Part shown: in pieces, positions 1-4,534 of the stretch
Numbering within the stretch: position 1 is the first letter of the stretch
Layout: the number at the start of each line of letters is the position of its first letter
Assembly (NCBI GenBank): GCA_031263435.1
Contig: JAISFT010000269.1
Span: 1 to 6,316, forward strand
Length of the DNA stretch: 6,316 nucleotides
Source of the DNA: Treponema sp.
GTDB lineage: Bacteria; Spirochaetota; Spirochaetia; Treponematales; Breznakiellaceae
Reading direction: 5' to 3'
The notes under the pieces: model-generated
Database searches by the model: none
What the model saw: the letters and a program-made list of their open reading frames with translations, nothing else
Told to the model about the DNA's origin: nothing
Translations under genes and position numbers: made by a program

Positions 1-21
1 CAAAAACCTGAAGGCGAAAAA

Positions 22-35
22 CGGCAGGGATGCCG
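22..35. repeat. Short hairpin, first of four in a row
   Basis: CGGCA and TGCCG form a perfect 5-bp stem around the loop GGGA. Alone it would be unremarkable. It abuts the next hairpin, whose stem starts at 36, and so looks like part of the same structured block. Confidence 0.55.
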
Positions 36-61
36 AACCAAAACGCTTGAGCGTTTTGGTT
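36..61. repeat. Perfect 11-bp hairpin, loop TTGA
   Basis: AACCAAAACGC (36-46) and GCGTTTTGGTT (51-61) are exact reverse complements around the loop TTGA. The 3' arm is followed by TTC, so a run of T follows the GC-rich top of the stem, though not as a clean terminator tail. It could terminate an upstream gene or be a REP-like repeat unit; the sequence alone does not decide. Confidence 0.8.
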
Positions 62-64
62 TTC

Positions 65-91
65 GGAGTTTGGGGCGAAGCCCCAAACTCC
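65..91. repeat. Perfect 12-bp hairpin, loop GAA
   Basis: GGAGTTTGGGGC (65-76) and GCCCCAAACTCC (80-91) are exact reverse complements with only GAA between them. No T-run follows. The stem sequence differs from the hairpins on either side, so the cluster is not simple copies of one unit. Confidence 0.85.
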
Positions 92-94
92 CAA

Positions 95-119
95 GGCCAA
101 ATGGCTTCGCCATTTGGCC
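95..119. repeat. Perfect 11-bp hairpin, loop TTC
   Basis: GGCCAAATGGC (95-105) and GCCATTTGGCC (109-119) are exact reverse complements around TTC. This is the last of the four consecutive hairpins. No T-run follows, which argues against a standard intrinsic terminator. Confidence 0.85.
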
Positions 120-211
120 CGCGCAAGGGATAGAAGCGGAAATACCGCAGACCCCCCCAGCCATTAGCCGTCCTATACCTCCTCCGTTGTGGCGACCCGC
201 CTATAGGTGTA

Positions 212-340
212 CAGCGGGGCTGGGGAAAAGACCGGGAAAATATTTGGAATTCCCTGCCGTCGGCTTTTAGCCGTCGCGTATTGAAAATAGCGGAGGCAGA
301 CTCTACAAGCATTTTCCCGGGATTTTTCCCAGCCCCGCTG
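212..340. repeat. 129-bp element bounded by 30-bp inverted repeats
   Basis: The left arm (212-241) matches the reverse complement of the right arm (311-340) at 27 of 30 positions without gaps. One difference is a G-U wobble when folded as RNA, and the other two form a tandem G-A mismatch (230-231 with 321-322). The 69-base interior can fold further: CTGCC (254-258) with GGCAG (295-299), and CGGCT/AGCCG around TTT (261-273). Weaker matches extend the palindrome outward: 193-209 against 355-372, and 167-179 against 385-395. No transposase and no clear target-site duplication is seen. A MITE-like element, a REP/BIME-like repeat or a structured RNA are all possible. Confidence 0.75.
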
Positions 341-395
341 AGAGTCCGCAGGACCACGTATGGGATGGGTCGAGGAATTGTAGCGGATAGCCCGG

Positions 396-419
396 TCCGC
401 CGCCCAAGCGGGCGGCGGA
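396..419. repeat. Perfect GC-rich 10-bp hairpin, loop AAGC
   Basis: TCCGCCGCCC (396-405) and GGGCGGCGGA (410-419) are exact reverse complements around AAGC. It is a very stable stem. The next T-tract starts 59 bases later, so it is not a canonical terminator. It sits at the right end of the large palindrome and may be its border. Confidence 0.8.
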
Positions 420-460
420 TGCGCCCAAAATATAAGATCCACAGGTAAGGCCCGTCAGAC

Positions 461-494
461 TTGGCGGGGCGGCCGCACTTTTTTTATTTTTTTT
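461..494 (+). promoter_or_regulatory. T-rich tract with weak candidate promoter
   Basis: A run of seven T, one A and eight T (479-494) stands out in GC-rich DNA upstream of the first gene. TTGGCG (461-466) and TATTTT (485-490) could serve as -35 and -10 boxes with an 18-base spacer, giving a leader of about 50 bases, but both boxes are poor matches. Alternatively GCGG/CCGC (464-467 with 473-476) followed by the T-run could be a weak intrinsic terminator for transcription entering from the left. Either reading is tentative. Confidence 0.25.
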
Positions 495-525
495 CCGAAA
501 AACCCAAGCGCCATGCACGGCCGAC

Positions 526-543
526 CCTATATATAGGTGGAGG
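526..543 (+). promoter_or_regulatory. 12-bp palindrome next to the ribosome binding site of the first gene
   Basis: CCTATATATAGG (526-537) is a perfect palindrome. It lies one base upstream of the Shine-Dalgarno GGAGG (539-543), which is five bases before the ATG at 549. This spacing favours the ATG at 549 over the in-frame GTG at 537, which would lie inside the palindrome and the binding site. The palindrome could be a protein operator or a weak RNA hairpin; its AT-rich centre could also resemble a -10 box. Confidence 0.5.
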
Positions 544-548
544 CAGCT

Positions 549-1745
549 ATGACAAGGATCGTGCTTTTCCTCGTCAGCCTGACGGCCTTCCTGCCCTGGA
601 CATCCTGCGGCGGGGAAAGCAAGGCGATAAGGGAATACGGGGAGATCAGGGACGGGGAACTCCGGGGGGAGGCTTTAATCGCGGCCCTGGAGGACTTCGA
701 GGTCCGCTATCCGGGCCATTTCGATTCCAAGGTGGATCTGGGGATCTACTACCTTGCCAGGGGGGAGGAAGGCAGGGCCAGGGATTATCTGCGCCGGGCG
801 GAGATAATTGCGGAACGGACGCCGGGGGCGGGGGCGGGGGAAAAATCGCGGGCGGGGAACAGCGATCCCCTCCCCGTCATGTATGGGGCCCTGGGGCAGA
901 TCTACCTGAACCAGCAGGACTACCGCCGGGCCCTGGACTATGCCGAAAAGGCAATCGGGTATGCCGGGGACGACGCGGGGATCTACCGTTCCCTTAAGGC
1001 CCATATCCTTATCGCCCAACAGGAATATGCCGGGGCCCTTGAGATCTTTGACGGGCTTTTTGCCGCGGGCGAACCGGGAGAACCGGACGGACTGGGCAAA
1101 CAGGGAGAAACGGGTGGATTTGCGGCGGTCGATCGGGCTGATCGGGCAGGCTGGGCGGATCCGGCAGGTGGGACAGACGGGGCAGATTGGGCAGATCCTG
1201 CGGGCGATGATTCCCGGACGGAGGATATTCTGGCCTACCTTTTTCTCCTGGCCCAGGCGGAACGGTCCGCGGATGCGGTACTAATACTAAACCGTTATTT
1301 TGAAACGGGCGCCTTTTTCCCCAATCTGGGGACCTTTGCAGCCATGGTGTACCGCACCGCGGGGGAAACGGAACGGGCGGCCTATGCGGTCTACCTGGAA
1401 CAGGAGTACCGCTCGGGATACGGGGAAGGGGAACCGGAAAACCGGAATGCCGCGGGGATTCCGGCCCCGGGGGGCAATTTCTTTGCCGGGGAATATCTGG
1501 CCCTTAAGGATCAGATACGCAGGGGCAGCCTGTCGGAAGAGCAGTTTATCCGCTACATCGAACTGGAATCCTACTTCCGCCTGTTCCCCAGCTATTACTG
1601 GAATCTCTGGCTGGGAGCCCGCCTGGTCTACCCGGAGACCTACGCAAATTTCGCCCTTGCCCTGCAGAAGATCATCGCCCTGGACCGGGAAGGTCCCTTC
1701 GCCAGGGAGGCGTGGAAAGAACTTACTTTCCTATTCGGTTATTAG
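549..1745 (+). CDS. TPR-repeat lipoprotein
   Basis: A 398-residue exported protein. The N-terminus has a charged start, a hydrophobic core (about 4-16) and Cys20 preceded by W-T-S. Trp at -3 is unusual for a lipobox but compatible with relaxed spirochaete-type boxes. TPR-like helix pairs are visible at about 41-90 (ending in an LRRAEII helix), 108-140 (YGALGQIYLNQQDYRRALDY) and 145-172. A low-complexity linker (about 173-222) holds a D-x-A tripeptide repeat coded by a 9-bp tandem array. Further helical repeat-like segments follow (226-290), then an aromatic-rich C-terminal part (about 310-398) that I do not recognise. TPR solenoids bind protein partners, so an envelope scaffold role for the downstream TolC/adaptor machine is an inference. 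It is the first gene of the cluster, with a good Shine-Dalgarno sequence, and ends 15 bases before the next gene. Confidence 0.85.
   Translation: MTRIVLFLVSLTAFLPWTSCGGESKAIREYGEIRDGELRGEALIAALEDFEVRYPGHFDSKVDLGIYYLARGEEGRARDYLRRAEIIAERTPGAGAGEKSRAGNSDPLPVMYGALGQIYLNQQDYRRALDYAEKAIGYAGDDAGIYRSLKAHILIAQQEYAGALEIFDGLFAAGEPGEPDGLGKQGETGGFAAVDRADRAGWADPAGGTDGADWADPAGDDSRTEDILAYLFLLAQAERSADAVLILNRYFETGAFFPNLGTFAAMVYRTAGETERAAYAVYLEQEYRSGYGEGEPENRNAAGIPAPGGNFFAGEYLALKDQIRRGSLSEEQFIRYIELESYFRLFPSYYWNLWLGARLVYPETYANFALALQKIIALDREGPFAREAWKELTFLFGY
824..857 (+). other. G-rich tract with quadruplex potential
   Basis: Three runs of five G separated by single C bases (824-828, 830-834, 836-840) are followed, nine bases on, by further G-runs (850-852, 854-857). 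This fits the general pattern of a G-quadruplex on the coding strand and mRNA. It encodes a Gly/Ala-rich linker between two TPR-like segments of the first lipoprotein. Confidence 0.4.
1131..1202 (+). repeat. Degenerate 9-bp tandem repeat, 8 units, in frame
   Basis: Eight consecutive 9-base units with an approximate consensus GATCGGGCA encode a run of tripeptides of the type D-x-A, some units starting with G (D-R-A, D-R-A, G-W-A, D-P-A, G-G-T, D-G-A, D-W-A, D-P-A). The period is a multiple of three, so gain or loss of a unit keeps the frame. The array lies in the linker of the first TPR lipoprotein, after the third TPR-like segment. Confidence 0.75.
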
Positions 1746-1760
1746 GCGGGTTAAACAGGC

Positions 1761-2528
1761 ATGCGCAGCATCAAAACGGGTATTGCGGGATTCTGCATCG
1801 TGGGGCTTGTCGCCTGCGGGGCCCGGGGTTTCTCCGGGGCGGACGGCAGGGACAGGGCGGAGGGTCTCTACATCGCCGCGGCGGAGGCCTATTCGCAGGA
1901 ACGCTACCCGGAGGCCCTGGAGTACCTGCAGGAGAGTCTCCGGCTCGATCCGAATTTCTACCAGGCCCGCCTGCTTGAGGGGAAGGTCCTCTTCTTCCTG
2001 AACAGGACGGAGGAGGCGGAAGAACGGTTCGCAAAGCTTGCGGCCCGGTACCCCGAATACACCGAGGCGCGCCTGTGGAACCTGCGCTGTCTGGTTATCT
2101 CCGCGTCCGCCGCGGGCCCCGCCTCCGCTGCGGGCTCAGTGGCTGCCGCGGGCTCAGCGGCCGCCGCGGGGCTTCCCTCCTCAAAAAAGAAACTGGAAGA
2201 GGCTCTCAGCGCCCTGGACCGGGAACTGTCCTTTAATCCTACGGACTGGCGCGTCCTGTACCTCTACGCCCTGCTGGCGGGAAATACAGGGGACTGGGAG
2301 AAACGGCTGTCCATGGGACGCCGTGCGGAGGCGGCGCTGAGCGACTCCGCCAAGGTATACCTTGACATGGCCATTACCTGGCACAGTCTGGGCCTTGAGG
2401 ACCGGGCGGAGAGCTTCCTTGAAAAGGCCCGGATCGTCTCGGGAAAGAACCTGTCCCTTGCCCGGCTGGGGGAGCTGACAGCGGAATTGCTGAACCCCGG
2501 GGCGGAGGCCCCGGACAAAAGAGACTGA
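1761..2528 (+). CDS. TPR-repeat lipoprotein
   Basis: A 255-residue exported protein. A signal peptide with the lipobox L-V-A-C places the lipidated Cys at 19. Two clear TPR units follow at about 32-65 (YIAAAEAYSQERYPEALEYL, then a SLRLDPN turn) and 66-99 (ending ARYPE). An Ala/Gly/Ser linker (114-137) consists of four 6-residue repeats. A helical part with one more TPR-like unit (about 198-230, including SLGLEDRAESFLEKA) ends the protein. The ribosome binding site is weak (GGCGGG, 1745-1750), and with only 15 bases to the upstream stop, translation is probably coupled. It resembles the first gene in plan: lipoprotein anchor, N-terminal TPRs, repeat-expanded linker, C-terminal helices. The role is presumably protein binding in the envelope; the partner is unknown. 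Confidence 0.88.
   Translation: MRSIKTGIAGFCIVGLVACGARGFSGADGRDRAEGLYIAAAEAYSQERYPEALEYLQESLRLDPNFYQARLLEGKVLFFLNRTEEAEERFAKLAARYPEYTEARLWNLRCLVISASAAGPASAAGSVAAAGSAAAAGLPSSKKKLEEALSALDRELSFNPTDWRVLYLYALLAGNTGDWEKRLSMGRRAEAALSDSAKVYLDMAITWHSLGLEDRAESFLEKARIVSGKNLSLARLGELTAELLNPGAEAPDKRD
2100..2171 (+). repeat. 18-bp tandem repeat, 4 units, in frame
   Basis: Four consecutive 18-base units (2100-2117, 2118-2135, 2136-2153, 2154-2171) encode hexapeptides of the form S/P-x-S/A-A-A-G. The last three units are the most alike. The period keeps the reading frame, and the array forms a flexible linker between the TPR segments of the second lipoprotein. Confidence 0.85.
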
Positions 2529-2558
2529 AAGGAAATTGAAAAGAAATTGAAAGGAGAT
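2526..2558 (+). repeat. 11-bp tandem repeat, 3 units, carrying stop codons and a ribosome binding site
   Basis: Three 11-base units with consensus TGAAAGGAAAT run from 2526 to 2558. The first TGA is the stop of the second TPR gene. Because 11 is not a multiple of three, the TGA of each unit falls in a different frame, so all three frames are closed. The third unit contributes AAGGAG, the Shine-Dalgarno of the next gene; the other units carry weaker versions. Confidence 0.85.
2551..2556 (+). promoter_or_regulatory. Ribosome binding site of the third gene
   Basis: AAGGAG lies six bases before the ATG at 2563 and supports this start. It is part of the third unit of the 11-bp repeat. Confidence 0.8.
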
Positions 2559-2562
2559 TGAT

Positions 2563-3150
2563 ATGGGGAACACTGGGGAAAATCCGGCGGGGGGCCGGGG
2601 AAAATTTCCGAAGGCGCTTCTGTCCGCGCTCCCGGTCTTAACAGTTTTACTGTTCCTGTCCTGCGCCAGCGGATCGGGAAGGGGGTCGTGGAATTCCTAT
2701 CCCGAGGCGCCCGCCTACTGGGACTACCGTAGCGGCGAGATACGGGTCACGGTGGATCATGTGCGGGAAGAGGCTGTCGCCTCCCAAATACGGGTTATGG
2801 CGGATATCATACTGGCCGGCGGGGGGGAAGGGAAAAGGGCGGCCGATACCCCTGCGCGGATCAATACCCACGCACAGATCGATATCCGTGTAGAACAGCG
2901 TTCGTTTCTTCATGATGTGGAGCTTCTCAATGCCATCTACATTGACTGCCTTATCAGCGACGAGGAGGGCCGGGTACTCGGAAGGGAATACGAATACCGG
3001 GTCGGGAAGGGCAGCATCCTTTCGTCCAGGGAACAGGAGCGGCTGTTTCAAAATATTCTGGGGAGGATCCTCAAAAGCCGCCGGGACCGCTACCGGGAAA
3101 TCCGGAGCCACTACCGGGAAATAGCAAAGGCCGGGGAAGATCATGAATGA
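2563..3150 (+). CDS. Small lipoprotein of unknown function
   Basis: A 195-residue exported protein that I do not recognise. A long N-region (about 18 residues, with several basic residues) precedes a hydrophobic stretch and the lipobox F-L-S-C, placing the lipidated Cys at 34. A Gly/Ser/Pro-rich tether (35-52) follows. The body looks like alternating strands and helices: a strand at 58-66 (GEIRVTVDHV), a helix near 67-84, strands near 104-113 and 122-131 (NAIYIDCLISDEEGRVLG), and a C-terminal helix from about 155 rich in Arg and Glu. This layout, with 'x-D-x-x-G-x-V-L' followed by a C-terminal helix, recalls auxiliary lipoproteins such as LptE- or ABC-auxiliary-type folds, but no signature motif proves it. 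It overlaps the TolC-family gene by 8 bases, which ties it to the export pair. Confidence 0.8.
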   Translation: MGNTGENPAGGRGKFPKALLSALPVLTVLLFLSCASGSGRGSWNSYPEAPAYWDYRSGEIRVTVDHVREEAVASQIRVMADIILAGGGEGKRAADTPARINTHAQIDIRVEQRSFLHDVELLNAIYIDCLISDEEGRVLGREYEYRVGKGSILSSREQERLFQNILGRILKSRRDRYREIRSHYREIAKAGEDHE

Positions 3151-4534
3151 CTCCAAACTTGTTGTTCTTGTCCTTGTCCTCTGCGCGGGGACAGGCAGAA
3201 TCCATGCCCAGGGGCTGACCATTGCATCGGCCGCGGAGGCGGCGGAACTGGCTTCCGGCAATTCCCAAACCTGGAATCTGCGGCGGCAAAATGTCCTGTT
3301 GAACATGGGGACGGCAAAGATGGGGATCCAGGATTTTCTTCCCTCCTTAAGTTTTTCCCTGTCCGAATCCGCGGGCCCTGCGATTCTGTCGGGGGATTCC
3401 CGGACCGGGGCCCTGCGCTTTTCCCTGTCCCAGCAAATTTTCGACGGGGGCAGGGGGAAGCTGGCCTGGGAAGCGGGACGATTGTCCGCCCTCTACAGCC
3501 GGCAGGAATTTGAGGGGGAGTACCGGAATTTCCTTTCTACGGTTATGTCCCTGTACGTTCAGTACCTCCTGCTCAAAGAAACGGGGAAGATCAGAAATGA
3601 CCTGCTGGATCAGGCGGGGGTACAGCTTGCTATCCTCAGACGGGAAAAGGAACTGGGACTTGCCCTGGAAACCGATTATCTTGAATACGAGAGTTCCTGT
3701 TTGGGCATAGAACAGGAACGGGATCAGTGCCTGCGGGATCTGGCGGCGCTGGAACGGCGTTTCAAGGTGGCGCTGAATCTCAAAGAAGAGGTCCCCCTCA
3801 GCATCACCGGCGAGCTCTCCGGCCCGCAGGAATACTTTTACTACGAGCCCTTCCTGGACCGGCTGTGGATCCTGGTGAGGGATTCCAGTGTGGCCCTAAA
3901 ACGGCTGGGCTTCGAGACCGAATACGGGCGGAAACAGTACAACTATTCAAAGCGCTGGTACCTGCCGTCCATCGGCCTGCAGGGAAGCGTTTCCTTCTCC
4001 GGGGATTCCTATCCCCTGACCGAACCAAACTATTCGCTGCAACTCAGCTTTGATTTTTCAGGTTTGGACTTCCTCTCCGGCGGAATATCCGGCGGGGGCA
4101 GCTTTGACCGGGCGGGGACCCGGCAGCTTTCCAACGGTCTTTCCCTTGATCTCCGTCCCCTGCCCGCCTATTCCCTGGGTCAAAAACAGGCCGAACTGAA
4201 CCTTGTCGAAGCGGCGCTGCGGCAGAGTCAGGGGGAACAGGAACTGAGGGAATCGCTGTACGAACTGGTTATCTCCCACGACAACATGCTGCGTTCCGCC
4301 TACAGCACGGAGCAGCGAATCGTGCTGATGGAAAAACGGCTTTCGTTTTCACGGTTGCAGCTTGAGATGGGTGAAAAAAAGAGGATCGACTACCTGACGG
4401 AGCTGAGCAGTCTGGCCCAGGCAAAAATTGCCCTCGCCGATTACCTTACCCAGGCATCGGTCCTGGAACGGAATTTGGAAATTCAAAGCGGTTTCCCCTT
4501 CGGAGGTTTGGCCGATGCATGCCGGAATCAATGA
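3143..4534 (+). CDS. TolC-family outer membrane efflux protein
   Basis: A 463-residue outer membrane factor, close to the usual 430-500 for the family. It should form a trimeric beta-barrel and periplasmic helical tunnel that gives the adaptor-pump complex an exit. The signal peptide is predicted to be cut after H-A (about residue 22). The two-fold internal plan is visible: a first half with a strand segment FLPSLSFSLS (65-74), the typical QIFDGGRGK turn (98-106) and long helices (107-210, including GLALETDYLEYESS); then a second half with YLPSIGLQGSVSFS (273-286), strands to about 340, and long helices (345-448, including EMGEKKRIDYLTELSSLAQAKIALADYL). The start overlaps the previous stop by 8 bases, and the Shine-Dalgarno is weak (GGGGAAG, 3133-3139), so coupled translation is likely. 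The Cys in the signal peptide (L-V-L-C) does not fit a lipobox. The substrate is not known. Confidence 0.93.
   Translation: MNDSKLVVLVLVLCAGTGRIHAQGLTIASAAEAAELASGNSQTWNLRRQNVLLNMGTAKMGIQDFLPSLSFSLSESAGPAILSGDSRTGALRFSLSQQIFDGGRGKLAWEAGRLSALYSRQEFEGEYRNFLSTVMSLYVQYLLLKETGKIRNDLLDQAGVQLAILRREKELGLALETDYLEYESSCLGIEQERDQCLRDLAALERRFKVALNLKEEVPLSITGELSGPQEYFYYEPFLDRLWILVRDSSVALKRLGFETEYGRKQYNYSKRWYLPSIGLQGSVSFSGDSYPLTEPNYSLQLSFDFSGLDFLSGGISGGGSFDRAGTRQLSNGLSLDLRPLPAYSLGQKQAELNLVEAALRQSQGEQELRESLYELVISHDNMLRSAYSTEQRIVLMEKRLSFSRLQLEMGEKKRIDYLTELSSLAQAKIALADYLTQASVLERNLEIQSGFPFGGLADACRNQ
4502..4506 (+). promoter_or_regulatory. Ribosome binding site of the adaptor gene
   Basis: GGAGG lies eight bases before the ATG at 4515, inside the end of the TolC-family gene. 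It selects this start over an in-frame ATG at 4428, which would add 29 residues ahead of a good lipoprotein signal peptide. Confidence 0.8.

Larger units (their letters stand above)
1..536. other. Structure-rich intergenic region without a convincing gene
   Basis: No reading frame here looks like a real protein. The open stretches on both strands run through palindromes and give Pro/Arg/Gly-rich translations with no recognisable domain. The first bases could still be the 3' end of an upstream gene: two plus-strand frames are open at the left edge, one closing at 131-133 and the other at 268-270, both through the hairpin cluster. The contents are four hairpins (22-119), a large imperfect palindrome (about 167-395), a GC-rich hairpin (396-419), a T-rich tract (479-494), and the leader of the first gene. 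No tRNA, rRNA or CRISPR array is visible. Confidence 0.7.

Noticed and set aside
469..476. GCGGCCGC palindrome as an operator
   Set aside because: It is an 8-base GC palindrome in GC-rich DNA and easily occurs by chance. Nothing else supports a regulatory role.
173..518. Minus-strand open frames of 71-89 residues in the intergenic region
   Set aside because: They run through the inverted repeats and mirror the plus-strand translation because of the palindrome. No domain or convincing start site is seen.
528..535. TATATA as the -10 box of the main promoter
   Set aside because: Transcription would begin on or after the ribosome binding site, leaving no room for it in the mRNA. No -35 box is present at the right distance.
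537..548. GTG at 537 as the start of the first gene
   Set aside because: It would sit inside the palindrome and Shine-Dalgarno. The ATG at 549 has GGAGG five bases upstream and begins directly with a lipoprotein signal peptide.
461..997. Plus-strand open frame with a Gly-rich, collagen-like translation
   Set aside because: It overlaps the first TPR lipoprotein in another frame. The Gly/Arg/Pro richness comes from reading GC-rich codons out of frame, and it has no ribosome binding site or signal sequence.
1300..2001. Plus-strand frame spanning the first two TPR genes as a fusion or frameshifted gene
   Set aside because: Both TPR genes have their own signal peptides, starts and stops, while this frame gives an Arg/Pro/Ser-rich translation without domains.
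4428..4514. ATG at 4428 as the start of the adaptor
   Set aside because: It would add 29 residues before a well-formed lipoprotein signal peptide, deep inside the TolC-family gene. The ATG at 4515 has a good Shine-Dalgarno.
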